DNA of 64,000 nt from Streptomyces sp. V3I8. GTDB taxonomy: Bacteria > Actinomycetota > Actinomycetes > Streptomycetales > Streptomycetaceae. Below are positions 1 through 9,841 of the stretch, in pieces (position 1 is the stretch's first letter; each line of letters starts with the position of its first letter). Location: contig NZ_JAUSZL010000002.1 of NCBI RefSeq assembly GCF_030817535.1, positions 8,370,001 through 8,434,000 of the forward strand, given 5' to 3'. The notes under the pieces are model-generated. The model was not told the origin of the DNA, did no database searches, and saw only the letters and a list, made by a program, of their open reading frames with translations. The position numbers and the translations under genes are program-made.

Positions 1-1466
1 CCGGTCTCCGCGTACCGCGTGAGCTCCTTGGCCAGGGCGGCCGGGACCACGTGCAGCACGGGCGTGATCAGGACGTCGTACCGGTCGAGGTCGGCCGTCG
101 TGGTCACGACGTCGGCGCGGACGCCGAGGGTGTGCAGCGCCGAGTACCAGTCCAGGGCTTCCCGGCGGTAGTCGAGGAGGGCGGTGGGGTGCGAGTCCTG
201 CTCGCTCGCCCACCACGACTCCCAGTCGTAGACGATGCCCACCCGGGCCGGCTCCCGCTCGGAGCCCGCGACCGGTGCCAGCACCTTGAGGGTCCGTCCC
301 AGCTCGGCGACCGCGCGGAAGACCTCGCTGTCGGCGCCGGCGTGCGGCACCATCGCGGAGTGGTACTTCTCGGCGCCCGCGGCCGACTGGCGCCACTGGA
401 AGAAGCACACGGCGTCGGCGCCGTGCGCGACGTGCAGCAGTGCGTCGCGGGCCAGTTCGCCGGGAAGCTTGGCCACGTTGACGGGCTGCCAGTTGACCGC
501 GCTGGTGGAGTGCTCCATCAGGAACCACGGGCGGCCACTCGCGATGCCGCTGGTGAGGTTGGCGGAGAAGGACAGCTCGTCGCGGTCCTGCGGGCCCGGG
601 TGGACGTAGTGGTCGTTGGAGACGAAGTCGATCTCGCCCGCCCAGTCGGGGTAGTTCATGCCCCTGGTGCCGCCCATCACCATGAAGTTGGTGGTGACGG
701 GCACGCCGGGCGTGATCTCCCGCAGCACGTCCCGCTCCGCGACCAGGTACTCCTTCAGCGCGTCGGAGGAGAAGCGCTTGAAGTCCAGCTGCTGGGTGGG
801 GTTCGGGTGGGAGGCGGCCAGCCGGGGCGGCAGGATCTGCTCCCAGTCGCTGTAGCGCTGCGACCAGAAGGCCGTGCCCCAGGCGTGGTTGAGGGCGTCG
901 AGGGTGGTGTAGCGGGCGCGCAGCCAGTCGCGGAAGGCACGGGCCGCGTCGTCCGAGTAGTCGTAGACGTTGTGGCAGCCCAGCTCGTTGGAGACGTGCC
1001 AGGCCACCAGTGCGGGGTGGTCCGCGTACCGCTCGGCCATCGTCCGCACCAGGCGCAGCGCGTGGTCGCGGAAGACGGGCGAGGTGGGCCGCCAGTGCTG
1101 CCGCGCCCCCGGCCACACCGTCTCACCGGCGGCGGTCACCGGAAGGATCTCCGGGTGGGCCGTGGTGAGCCAGGGCGGCGGGGACGCGGTGGCGGTGGCC
1201 AGGTCGACCCCGATGCCGCCCGCGTGCAGGAGGTCCATCACCTCGTCGAGCCAGGCGAAGTCCCACTCGTCCCGGGCCGGCTGGATGCGGGCCCAGGAGA
1301 AGATCCCCACGGAGACCAGGTTGACGCCGGCCTCCTGCATCAGCCGGACGTCCTCCTCCCACACCTCGCGAGGCCACTGCTCGGGGTTGTAGTCGGCGCC
1401 GTACGCGAGGCGTGGCGTGCGGTCACCGTCCGGCCCGTCCAGCTGGGACAGGAGGGTGGAGATCAT
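1..1466 (-). CDS. GH42 beta-galactosidase (C-terminus off the window)
   Basis: Hydrolyses terminal beta-galactosides, probably short oligosaccharides brought in by the transporter encoded just upstream; no signal peptide, so cytoplasmic. The TIM-barrel start is typical of GH42 (YGADYNPEQWP near residue 22). The acid/base glutamate is E161 in HVSNELG and the nucleophile is E318 in FLMEHST; a beta-galactosidase trimerisation-type region follows. About 488 codons are visible, against roughly 650-690 in full-length members, so the C-terminal quarter lies left of position 1. The ATG at 1466 begins MISTLLSQLDG. It sits 51 bases after the binding-protein gene on the same strand, so it is probably the last visible gene of the sugar operon. 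Substrate by family: beta-1,4-, beta-1,3- or beta-1,6-galactosides; the sequence alone does not decide. Confidence 0.93.
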   Translation of the reverse strand, partial: MISTLLSQLDGPDGDRTPRLAYGADYNPEQWPREVWEEDVRLMQEAGVNLVSVGIFSWARIQPARDEWDFAWLDEVMDLLHAGGIGVDLATATASPPPWLTTAHPEILPVTAAGETVWPGARQHWRPTSPVFRDHALRLVRTMAERYADHPALVAWHVSNELGCHNVYDYSDDAARAFRDWLRARYTTLDALNHAWGTAFWSQRYSDWEQILPPRLAASHPNPTQQLDFKRFSSDALKEYLVAERDVLREITPGVPVTTNFMVMGGTRGMNYPDWAGEIDFVSNDHYVHPGPQDRDELSFSANLTSGIASGRPWFLMEHSTSAVNWQPVNVAKLPGELARDALLHVAHGADAVCFFQWRQSAAGAEKYHSAMVPHAGADSEVFRAVAELGRTLKVLAPVAGSEREPARVGIVYDWESWWASEQDSHPTALLDYRREALDWYSALHTLGVRADVVTTTADLDRYDVLITPVLHVVPAALAKELTRYAET

Positions 1467-1517
1467 CGTGGTCCTTCCGGGGTTGCACAGGGGGCGGCGT
1501 CGGGGACTTCGCGTCGG

Positions 1518-2855
1518 CTACTCGACGGTGAAGCCCTGCTCCTTGCCGTACTTGACGGAGGCGTCCTGCCAGGACTTCAGGCCGTCGATGAGCTTGGTGC
1601 TGCCGACGTAGGCCTTGCCGACGGTGTCGTTGAAGATCGAGTTGGCGTACTGCTGGAAGGGCAGGTACGACCAGTCGTCGGCGACGTTGGCGGCGGAGTC
1701 CGCGAAGATCTCGTTGGCCTTCTGGCCGCCGAAGTACTCGAACTCGGTGTTGAGGAACGCGTCGGTCTTGAGGTCGGCGGTGGTCGCCGGGAAGGCGCCC
1801 TCCTTGACGCGGCTCTGCACGCCCGCACCGGAGTTGGCGTACTCGACGAAGGCGTAGGCCAGTTCCTTGTTCTTGCCCAGCGCGGGCAGGGCGAGGGAGC
1901 TGCCGCCGTTCTCCGCGCTGGCCTTGTCGCCCTTGGTCCAGGCCGGCATGGGCGCGGCGCGCCAGTCACCGGAGGCGTTCGGGACGCCGGTGACGAAGTT
2001 GGCGGGCATCCAGGCACCGCTGGCGAGGGTGGCGATGGTGCCGTCGCCCAGGCCCTTGTACCAGTCGTCGGTCCAGCCGTTGATCGGCGCGAGGAGCTTC
2101 TCGTCGATCAGCTTCTGCCAGGTGTCGGTGTACTTCTTGGCACCGGCGTCGGAGAAGTCGACCTTCACCGTGGTGCCGTCGACCTTGTAGGGGCGCGAAC
2201 CGGCCTGCCACAGCATGCTGGTGGTGAAGCCCGCGTCGCCGGCGTCGTTGGCGATGTAGACCTTCGGGTCGGCCTTGTGCAGCTTGCGGGCCGCCTCGAC
2301 GTACTCGTCCCAGGTGGTCGGGACCTCGATCTTGTACTTGTCGAAGATCTTCTTGTTGTAGTACAGCGCCATGGGGCCGGAGTCCATCGGCAGGCCCCAG
2401 ACCTTGTCGCCCTCGCTCACGGCGTTCCACGGGCCGGGGGTGTACTGGTCCTTCAGCTTGTCCGCGCCGAAGGAGGACAGGTCGGTCAGGCCCTTGGTGA
2501 GGGAGTACTGGCCGAGCGCGAAGTACTCGACCTGCGCGACGTCCGGGACGCCCTTCTCGGCCGAGATGGCGTTCGACAGGGCGGTGTAGTGCTTGTCGCC
2601 CGAGCGCTCGCCGACCAGGTTGATCTTGACCTTGGGGTACTTCTTCTGGAAGTCGGCGGCGACCGTCTTCAGTGTGGGCTCCCAGGCCCAGACCGTGACC
2701 GAGCCGCCCTTCTTGAGGGCCGCCTGGACGTCGTCGGCGGAGACCGGCTTCGAGCCGGAGCTGTCGTCGTCCGAGCCGCCGCAGGCGGTCGCGCCCAGGG
2801 CGAGGACGGAGAGGACGGCGAGGCCGCGCATCAGGCGGCTGGTCGTTCTGCGCAT
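1518..2855 (-). CDS. Sugar ABC transporter substrate-binding lipoprotein
   Basis: Extracellular solute-binding protein (family 1) that captures a sugar and delivers it to the two permeases upstream. The ATG at 2855 gives 445 residues beginning MRRTTSRLMRGL, with a basic n-region, a hydrophobic stretch and a lipobox-type cleavage site (ATAC, Cys near residue 24) followed by a G/S/D-rich linker, so it is a membrane-anchored lipoprotein. Fold-typical features include GGSVTVWAWEPTLKT near the mature N-terminus and YYNKKIFDKYKIEVPTTWDE in the middle. The open frame continues far upstream on the minus strand, but only this start gives a signal peptide. It lies 125 bases after the malG-type permease gene. 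Ligand unknown; the neighbouring GH42 suggests a galacto-oligosaccharide. Confidence 0.93.
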   Translation of the reverse strand: MRRTTSRLMRGLAVLSVLALGATACGGSDDDSSGSKPVSADDVQAALKKGGSVTVWAWEPTLKTVAADFQKKYPKVKINLVGERSGDKHYTALSNAISAEKGVPDVAQVEYFALGQYSLTKGLTDLSSFGADKLKDQYTPGPWNAVSEGDKVWGLPMDSGPMALYYNKKIFDKYKIEVPTTWDEYVEAARKLHKADPKVYIANDAGDAGFTTSMLWQAGSRPYKVDGTTVKVDFSDAGAKKYTDTWQKLIDEKLLAPINGWTDDWYKGLGDGTIATLASGAWMPANFVTGVPNASGDWRAAPMPAWTKGDKASAENGGSSLALPALGKNKELAYAFVEYANSGAGVQSRVKEGAFPATTADLKTDAFLNTEFEYFGGQKANEIFADSAANVADDWSYLPFQQYANSIFNDTVGKAYVGSTKLIDGLKSWQDASVKYGKEQGFTVE

Positions 2856-2980
2856 GGGGATGGTTCCACTTCTTCGTGGGCGGGACGGGTGGTGGCGGGA
2901 CAGGTGGTCGGTGGAGGTGACGGAGACGGTGGAGGCGGTCGGGGGGAGGGGGCCGGGAGGGGTGCCGATCCGGGAACCGG

Positions 2981-3949
2981 TCACTCCTTGACGCTTCCGG
3001 CGGCGAGGCCGGACTGCCAGTACTTCTGCAGCAGCAGGAACGCGGCGATCAGCGGCACGATGGTGAGCAGCGAACCGGTGATCACCAGGTTGAAGATCAC
3101 GTCGCCGCCGATGGTCTCGGCCTGGGAGTTCCAGGCGCTCAGGCCCAGGGTCAGGGGATACCAGTCGGGGTCCTTGAGCATGATCAGCGGCAGGAAGTAG
3201 TTGTTCCAGGTCGCGACCGTGGTGAACAGCAGGACCGTCACGATGCCCGGGGCGAGCAGCGGCAGGGCGACCCGGAAGAAGGTGCGCGCCTCGCCCGCCC
3301 CGTCGATGCGGGCCGCCTCCAGCAGCTCGACCGGGATCGCCTCGGTGGCGAAGACCCACATCAGGTACAGGCCGAAGGGTGAGATCAGGGAGGGGACGAT
3401 GACCGCCCACGGGGTGTCGGTCAGTCCCATCTTGCTGAACATCAGGAAGGTCGGCACCGCGAGCGCGGTGCCCGGGACGGCGACGGCGCCGATGACCACC
3501 GCGAACACGCCGCGCTTGCCGGGGAAGTCGAACTTGGCGAGCGCGTAACCGCCCAGGATCGCCAGGAAGGTGGCGCCGCCGGCCCCGAGGACGACGTACA
3601 TCAGGGTGTTCAGGAGCCAGCGTCCGAAGATGCCGTCGTTGTACGTGAAGGTGTCGCCGATGTTGTCCCAGAGCGCGAAGTCGTCGGCGAACCACAGTCC
3701 GGACGAGTCGGCGAGGCCCTCCTGGGTCTTGGTGGCGCTGATCAGCAGCCACACCAGGGGGACGACGGTGTAGACGAGGATCAGACCGGTCAGCACCGTC
3801 AGCAGGACGCTGCGCTTGGGCCGCCGGGTGTCCTGGTCACCGCGCCTGCGCAGCCGGGGCACCCGCCCGGCGGTACCGGCGGAGGCCGGCGCGGACGGGG
3901 AGGGAGAGGCGCTGGTGGCTGGGCTGCTCGTGCCGCTCACGGGGTTCAC
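2981..3949 (-). CDS. Sugar ABC transporter permease, MalG type
   Basis: Inner-membrane permease of a carbohydrate uptake (CUT1) transporter. The 322-residue protein has a disordered S/A/P-rich N-terminus, a first membrane helix at about residues 47-68 and several further helices. The EAA loop that docks on the ATPase is clear: EAARIDGAGEARTFFRVALPLLAP. The start codon overlaps the stop of the preceding MalF-type gene by four bases, indicating translational coupling. No ATP-binding subunit is encoded nearby; in Streptomyces such CUT1 importers commonly use the shared ATPase MsiK, so an ATPase elsewhere is expected. Confidence 0.93.
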   Translation of the reverse strand: MNPVSGTSSPATSASPSPSAPASAGTAGRVPRLRRRGDQDTRRPKRSVLLTVLTGLILVYTVVPLVWLLISATKTQEGLADSSGLWFADDFALWDNIGDTFTYNDGIFGRWLLNTLMYVVLGAGGATFLAILGGYALAKFDFPGKRGVFAVVIGAVAVPGTALAVPTFLMFSKMGLTDTPWAVIVPSLISPFGLYLMWVFATEAIPVELLEAARIDGAGEARTFFRVALPLLAPGIVTVLLFTTVATWNNYFLPLIMLKDPDWYPLTLGLSAWNSQAETIGGDVIFNLVITGSLLTIVPLIAAFLLLQKYWQSGLAAGSVKE

Positions 3950-4872
3950 GCTCCCTTGCGCATGCCGCGCAGCTGTACGACGTAGGCGATGACCATGGTG
4001 ATCAGGCCCATGATGATGGCGACCGCCGCGGAGTAGTTGTGCTGCTGGCCGTTGAAGGACAGCGAGTACGTGTAGAAGTTCGGGGTGTAGTCCGTCGTGA
4101 TCGCGTTGCGGGCCAGCGGCCGCAGGATGTTCGGCTCGTTGAAGAGCTGGAAGCTGCCGATGATCGAGAAGATCGTCGCGATGACGAGGGCGCCCCGGAT
4201 CGCGGGGAGCTTGATGGCGGTGATGACGCGGATCTGCCCGGCGCCGTCGATCTCGGCGGCCTCGTAGAGCGAGTTCGGGATGACCTTCAGCGCGGAGTAG
4301 AAGATCAGCATGTTGTAGCCGACGAACTCCCAGGTGACGATGTTGCCGATGGACGCCAGCACCAGGTCGCTGGAGAGCGGGTCGGGCAGGGTGACGCCGA
4401 ACGCGTCGTTGATGTCACCCACCAGGCCGTACTTGGTGCCGTACATGAAGCCCCACATCAGGGTGGCGACCACGGCGGGCACGGCGTACGGCAGGAAGAT
4501 CGCGATGCGGAAGAAGTCGGTGCCGTAGAGGCGGCCGCTGTCCAGCGCCAGGGCGATCAGCAGGCCGATGAAGAGCATGATCGGCACCTGGACGGCCAGG
4601 AACAGCGAGACCCGGCCGAGGGAGGCCCAGAACTGGTCGTCCTGCAGCGCCTGCTGGTAGTTGTCGAAGCCGACGAACTGGGTGCCGCCGATCAACTGGT
4701 CCCGGAACAGGCTCAGATAGATCGAGTATGCGATCGGGGCCAGGAAGACGAGGGCGAACACGGCCACGAAGGGACCGATGAAACCCCATCCGGTCCAGGA
4801 GCGGCGGTCCCCTTTCACGGGGGGCCGTGCCGTGCGCGGCTCGGCGGCCACCGGCGGTTGTAGCGTCGTCAT
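3946..4872 (-). CDS. Sugar ABC transporter permease, MalF type
   Basis: First gene of the sugar operon and partner of the MalG-type permease. The ATG at 4872 gives 308 residues (MTTLQPPVAAEPRT); the longer open frame to 5214 is rejected because it would run through both operators. The first helix begins GWGFIGPFVAVFALVFLAP, and six membrane segments can be drawn. The EAA loop reads EAAEIDGAGQIRVITAIKLPAIRG. The two palindromic LacI-type operators end 51 and 95 bases upstream of the start, so expression is probably repressed by the divergent regulator. Neighbours: MalG-type permease overlaps by four bases, then binding protein and GH42. Confidence 0.92.
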   Translation of the reverse strand: MTTLQPPVAAEPRTARPPVKGDRRSWTGWGFIGPFVAVFALVFLAPIAYSIYLSLFRDQLIGGTQFVGFDNYQQALQDDQFWASLGRVSLFLAVQVPIMLFIGLLIALALDSGRLYGTDFFRIAIFLPYAVPAVVATLMWGFMYGTKYGLVGDINDAFGVTLPDPLSSDLVLASIGNIVTWEFVGYNMLIFYSALKVIPNSLYEAAEIDGAGQIRVITAIKLPAIRGALVIATIFSIIGSFQLFNEPNILRPLARNAITTDYTPNFYTYSLSFNGQQHNYSAAVAIIMGLITMVIAYVVQLRGMRKGA

Positions 4873-4922
4873 GTCGTTCCTCGCTCGTCCCTCTCGCGAA
4901 AACCCGGCGTCGTACGCCGATG

Positions 4923-4938
4923 ATGTTTGCGTGAACAT
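4923..4938. promoter_or_regulatory. LacI-type operator, imperfect copy
   Basis: ATGTTTGCGTGAACAT is a palindrome with the CG centre typical of LacI-family sites; one mismatched pair separates it from the perfect copy at 4967-4982. Centre-to-centre distance to that copy is 44 bp, about four helical turns, which suits cooperative or looped binding. It lies between the permease gene (start 4872, minus) and the regulator gene (start 5069, plus). Confidence 0.8.
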
Positions 4939-4966
4939 GAAGACCCGCAGGAAGCCGCGGCCTGTT

Positions 4967-4982
4967 ATGTTTACGTAAACAT
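4967..4982. promoter_or_regulatory. LacI-type operator, perfect palindrome
   Basis: ATGTTTACGTAAACAT is a perfect 16-bp palindrome between the divergent transporter operon and LacI-family gene, so it could serve both and give autoregulation. The 14-bp core TGTTTACGTAAACA recurs twice before the GH5 gene at 52.9 kb, exactly as expected for a small regulon. No other copy was noticed in the window. Confidence 0.88.
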
Positions 4983-5068
4983 CTGATGGCGGCATGTCTA
5001 CACTGCCCCGTTGACGGTGGTCAAGGGTCATTTGAGGAAAGTACGTTTCGCTACGACGAGGGAGACGG

Positions 5069-6154
5069 GTGGACACAGCGGACAGCGCCCTGCCGAGCAG
5101 GCCGCAGGCGGCACGGACCAGGAAACGGGCGTCCCGCCGGACGCAGAACGCGTCCATGGCGGACGTCGCCCGGCTGGCCGGCGTCTCCTCGCAGACGGTC
5201 TCGCGTGTCTCCAACGGTTACGCGGGTGTGAACGAGGAGACGCGGCAGCAGGTGCTGGCCGCCATGCGCGAGCTGGGCTACCGGCCCAACAGCGCCGCCC
5301 GGGCACTCAAGCGGGGCGAGTTCCGCACCATAGGTGTGATCACTTTCGGCCTTTCGACCACCGGCAACGTCCGCACCCTGGAGGCGATCGCGACCTCCGC
5401 GGCGCACGAGGGCTACGCCGTGACGCTCCTGCCCGTCGCCGTGCCCACCCAGGACGAGGTGCGCGGCGCGTTCTCCCGCCTCGGGGAGCTGGCCGTCGAC
5501 GCCGTCATCGTGATCCTCGAGGTGCACCTGCTCGACGCGGTGACCCTCTCGTTGCCGCCGCACATCAAGGTGGTGGTCGCCGACTCCGACGCCGGTGACC
5601 GCTACACCGTGGTCGACACCGACCAGGCGGGCGGCAGCCGCGACGCCGTACGGTATCTGCTCGACCTCGGCCACTCCACCGTCTGGCACCTGGCGGGCCC
5701 CGAGGAGTCCTTCGCGGCCCAGCGCCGGGCCGACGCCTGGCGCGCGGAGCTCACCGACGCGGGCTGCCCGGCGCCCCCGCTGGTACGCGGCGACTGGTCC
5801 GCCGAGTCCGGCTACCGGGCCGGCCTCGAACTGGCCGAACGGCCGGACTGCACCGCGGTGTTCGCCGCCAACGACCAGATGGCGCTCGGTCTGCTGCGGG
5901 CGCTGCACGAGCGGGGCCGGTACGTGCCCGACGACGTCAGCGTCATCGGCTTCGACGACATCCCCGAGGCCGGTTCCTTCCTGCCGCCCCTGACCACCGT
6001 CCACCAGGACTTCGCCGAGGTGGGGCGCCGCTGTGTCGAGGGGGTGCTGCGGCAGATGGGCCAGGACGCGCAGGACACGCCGGGGCACGGGACGACGCTC
6101 GTGCCCACGCGTCTCGTGGTGCGCGACAGCACGGCGGCGCCGCGACGGCCGTGA
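5069..6154 (+). CDS. LacI-family transcriptional regulator
   Basis: Sugar-responsive repressor, likely controlling the divergent ABC/GH42 operon and the distant GH5 gene through TGTTTACGTAAACA sites. 361 residues from a GTG start preceded by a GGGAG-type ribosome site. The DNA-binding helix-turn-helix and hinge are at residues 30-85: MADVARLAGVSSQTVSRVSN, then GYRPNSAARALKRG. The periplasmic-binding-like ligand domain follows (VITFGLSTTGNVRT; DDVSVIGFDDIPEA near residue 290). A basic N-terminal extension of about 28 residues precedes the HTH, as in many actinobacterial members. The inducer is unknown, but should be a product of galactoside breakdown if the operon reading is right. Confidence 0.94.
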   Translation: MDTADSALPSRPQAARTRKRASRRTQNASMADVARLAGVSSQTVSRVSNGYAGVNEETRQQVLAAMRELGYRPNSAARALKRGEFRTIGVITFGLSTTGNVRTLEAIATSAAHEGYAVTLLPVAVPTQDEVRGAFSRLGELAVDAVIVILEVHLLDAVTLSLPPHIKVVVADSDAGDRYTVVDTDQAGGSRDAVRYLLDLGHSTVWHLAGPEESFAAQRRADAWRAELTDAGCPAPPLVRGDWSAESGYRAGLELAERPDCTAVFAANDQMALGLLRALHERGRYVPDDVSVIGFDDIPEAGSFLPPLTTVHQDFAEVGRRCVEGVLRQMGQDAQDTPGHGTTLVPTRLVVRDSTAAPRRP

Positions 6155-6283
6155 CGCGCGAGGCGCCGCCCCTCGGGCGCCGCCCGTGAGGTGCTGGTCA
6201 CGGCACCGGACGGGCTCGCGGATGAATCCAGGGGCGCCGGCGGACGTACTCCCGGGTGTACTGAGAAGAGGAGAGATTCTTTG

Positions 6284-7093
6284 ATGACACAACCGGCAAC
6301 CGCAGAAGGACTGCTGGCATGGGTGCCCGGGCACGGGCTGATCTCGGGACTGGCCGCCGACACCCAGCTGCTGGCCGCGGACTCCTGGCTGGTCAGGGAC
6401 GGGCGGGTGCGCGGTCTCGACCGGCACCGGGAGCGGTTCCTGCGGGCCTGCGGGGACTGCGGCGGTCCTTCTCTCCAGCAACTCACCGACTTCTGGCGGG
6501 ACATGACGGCCGCGCTGCCCCGTACCGGGTCCTGGTTCCCGCGTGTCGAGCTGGTGGCCGGTTCACTGCAGCTGCGGCTGCTCCTGCGGCACGCCCCGCC
6601 GCCCGGCCCCGACGCCCCCGGTGTACGGGTGTGGGCGGCCGGGCAGCCCGATCCGCGTACCGTGCCGCGCCGCAAGGGGCCGGACCTGGACGTGCTGGCC
6701 CGGGTCCGTCAGCGGGCGGCCGGGCAGGGCGCGCAGGAGGCGGTGCTGATCGCCCCGTCCGGCGCGGTGCTCGAGGCGGCGACCGCGAGCCTGCTGTGGT
6801 GGGAGGACGACACGCTGTGCCTGCCCTCGCCGCATCTGCCGGTCCTGGGCGGCGTCACCACGGGGCTCGTCCAGGAGCACGCCGTGCGCAGCGGGATCGA
6901 GCCGGCCCACCGCGAGCGGACCCTGGAGCAGCTGGCGGGCCGCGAGGTGTGGCTGGTGAACGCCCTGCACGGAATCCGTCCGGTGACCGGCTGGGAGGGG
7001 CGGCCCATGGAGGCGGGGGCGGCTCCGCGGGCCCGCGGGTGGCAGGAGTGGCTGGACGGCCTCGGGGAACCTCTGCCCTCTCCTGCCCTCTGA
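6284..7093 (+). CDS. Class IV aminotransferase family protein (PLP fold type IV)
   Basis: Related to branched-chain aminotransferases and aminodeoxychorismate lyase. The ATG at 6284 is preferred over upstream in-frame starts because GAGGAGAG lies just before it; it gives 269 residues. The likely Schiff-base lysine is K131 (RRKGPDLD), followed by VLIAPSGAVLEAATASLLWW, the strand region that normally carries the E and phosphate-binding residues, and LPVLGGVTTGLVQE. The usual N-terminal substrate loop is short. Substrate cannot be read from the sequence; homologues are often named only by fold. It stands alone, 129 bases after the LacI gene and convergent with the DJ-1 gene. Confidence 0.85.
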   Translation: MTQPATAEGLLAWVPGHGLISGLAADTQLLAADSWLVRDGRVRGLDRHRERFLRACGDCGGPSLQQLTDFWRDMTAALPRTGSWFPRVELVAGSLQLRLLLRHAPPPGPDAPGVRVWAAGQPDPRTVPRRKGPDLDVLARVRQRAAGQGAQEAVLIAPSGAVLEAATASLLWWEDDTLCLPSPHLPVLGGVTTGLVQEHAVRSGIEPAHRERTLEQLAGREVWLVNALHGIRPVTGWEGRPMEAGAAPRARGWQEWLDGLGEPLPSPAL

Positions 7094-7309
7094 CCGGGGG
7101 GCGGTCCGTCGGGTGCGGGCGGGCTGTGGCCGGTCGCGTGGTTCTCCGCGCCCTGGGGGCGCCGGTGTCCGGTCAGGGGGGGCGATGCCCACGTTCGGGA
7201 CACGGTCGCCCGCGATCAGCTCCCACCCCGGAGCCTTCGCCGCCGCCGGCAGGGGTGGCCGCCCCGCCACGGCGCCCCGGATACGAAAACCTCGGAGGAG
7301 CCAGGCGTC

Positions 7310-8035
7310 CTACAGCCCCGAGGCGGACGGGGTCTTCTCGTCGGCGGAACCGGCCCGAGCCGTGGTGAGTGCGATGAGGGCGTCGGCGGCGGGGCCGGAG
7401 GAGGCGGGGTTCTGACCGGTGATGAGCAGGCCGTCCTGGACGACGTAGGGCTGCCAGTCACCGGCCTTGGAGTAGATGCCACCGAGGCTTTTGAGTTCGT
7501 CCTCGACGAGGAAGGGGACGATGTCGGTGAGGGCGACGCCGTCCTCCTCGGAGTTGGTGAAACCGGTGACCTTCCGGCCCTTCACCAGGGGCGTGCCGTC
7601 TTCGGCGACGGTGTGGCGCAGGACGCCGGGGGCGTGGCAGACCAGGGCCAGGGGTTTGCCGGAGCGCAGGGTTGTTTCGATGAGGCGTGCGGAGTGGGTG
7701 TCTTCGGCGAGGTCCCACAGGGGGCCGTGGCCGCCGGGGTAGAAGACGGTGTCGTAGTCGTCGGCCGAGACGGTGTCCAGGCGCACGGTGTGGGCCAGTG
7801 CGGCGGTGGCGTCGGGGTCGGTTTCGAAGCGGCGGGTCAGGTCGGTCTGGAAGGCGGGTTCGTTGCTCTTGGGGTCCAGGGGCGGCTTGCCGCCCTTGGG
7901 GGAGGCCAGGGTGATGTCCCAGCCGGCTTCCTGGAAGCGGTAGTAGGGAGCGGCGAGTTCCTCCAGCCAGAAACCGGTCGTGCGGCCGGTGTCGCCGAGC
8001 TGGTCGTGCGAGGTGAGGACGATGAGGACCTTCAT
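7310..8035 (-). CDS. DJ-1/PfpI family (type 1 glutamine amidotransferase-like) protein
   Basis: 241 residues starting MKVLIVLTSHDQLGD. The nucleophile-elbow cysteine is C133 in LVCHAPGVL, with H134 next to it and the GGHG motif at 101-104, the arrangement of Hsp31-like chaperone/glyoxalase-III and PfpI proteins. Such proteins detoxify methylglyoxal or act as protein deglycases or chaperones; which applies here is not determinable. It follows the alpha/beta hydrolase gene by 98 bases on the same strand and is probably cotranscribed, pointing to a stress or detoxification pair. Confidence 0.9.
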   Translation of the reverse strand: MKVLIVLTSHDQLGDTGRTTGFWLEELAAPYYRFQEAGWDITLASPKGGKPPLDPKSNEPAFQTDLTRRFETDPDATAALAHTVRLDTVSADDYDTVFYPGGHGPLWDLAEDTHSARLIETTLRSGKPLALVCHAPGVLRHTVAEDGTPLVKGRKVTGFTNSEEDGVALTDIVPFLVEDELKSLGGIYSKAGDWQPYVVQDGLLITGQNPASSGPAADALIALTTARAGSADEKTPSASGL

Positions 8036-8133
8036 GATGACTGCTCCTGTGGATTCGGTGCGCCGCTCGCCTTCGGTGGGGCGAGCGGCGCAGGGGGCGT
8101 AGTGAAGCGGGGTGCGAGGACGCGGGGCGCGGC

Positions 8134-9027
<894 letters not shown>

Positions 9028-9030
<3 letters not shown>

Positions 9031-9590
9031 CTTGCCCGTCAAGCGGGTCCGTCCGCCGATGGTGGCCGACCTGGCCGCCACCTCGATCAGTGCGTCGGCG
9101 ACGTAGTCCATGTGGTCGTTGGTGCAGGCGCGGCGCGGAACGGTGAGCCGCAGCAGTTCGAGTGGTGCCTTCTCCTGCAGGCCGGTGTCCGGGTCGTGGG
9201 CCAGGTGGGGGAGCATGGCCCCGGCGTCGACAAGGCGCAGAAGCCGCCGATGTTCACCAGGCCGTCCTTCTTGGCGGAGGCGACGGCGATGTCCCCGCAG
9301 GTCATGGTCTGCGCCACGATGTGGGACATGGTGCCGTCCTTGAACTCCTCCTCGCGCTGCTTGACGAACCAGGAGTTCTCGGCGAAGCGGGCGATGTCGA
9401 GGATGACCGGGATGCCCAGGCCGCGGCAGTGGGAGGAGACCTCGCGCAGGTTGGCGACCGACATGGGCTGTCCGCCGGAGGTGTTGCAGGTGAGGGTGGC
9501 GATGGCACCGGCCACGTTCTCGGCGCCGTGCTGCTCGATGACGGAGGTGAGGGCCGGAAGGTCGAAGTTCCCTTTCCACGGGTGGTACGT
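9028..9590 (-). pseudogene. Tryptophanase (beta-eliminating lyase) relic with internal deletions
   Basis: Fragments of a tryptophanase/tyrosine phenol-lyase can be read in two frames. From about 9590 down to 9240 one frame gives [16 protein letters not shown], then [39 protein letters not shown] and the PLP-lysine region [15 protein letters not shown]. The sequence then jumps in another frame to [10 protein letters not shown], and again to [18 protein letters not shown] and [15 protein letters not shown], ending at 9028. Compared with TnaA-type proteins (about 460-470 residues), the N-terminal half, a segment after the PLP lysine and a segment after LPHL are missing. It cannot encode a functional enzyme. 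Next to an intact acyltransferase gene reading the other way. Confidence 0.85.
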
Positions 9591-9841
9591 GCCGGTCGGT
9601 CCTTGCGCCGTTCGGTGCGGTGGCGACGGCCGCAGGCCGGCGACCGGCCGGCTCGGCGGGACTTCGAGGTGAGGGACCCGCAGTCGGGTGAGCGACGCAC
9701 CTCTGCCATCATGACTTTGAAGCGTTGTGACGATCATGCCGGTCCGCCCCTGTTGTGCCTCGCTGTCCGCGTGACGCCGCACCGAAAGCCGTCTTGCATC
9801 GCCCGACTGCGGCGGCCGGCAAGGGAAGAGGGACGCGGAGC

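Noticed and set aside
51..3200. 1049-codon open frame on the plus strand
   Set aside because: Shadow of the GH42, binding-protein and permease genes on the other strand; composition V/G/R-rich without any domain, and no ribosome site.
5051..6481. 476-codon minus-strand frame opposite the LacI gene
   Set aside because: Antisense shadow; the plus-strand HTH and ligand domain are unmistakable.
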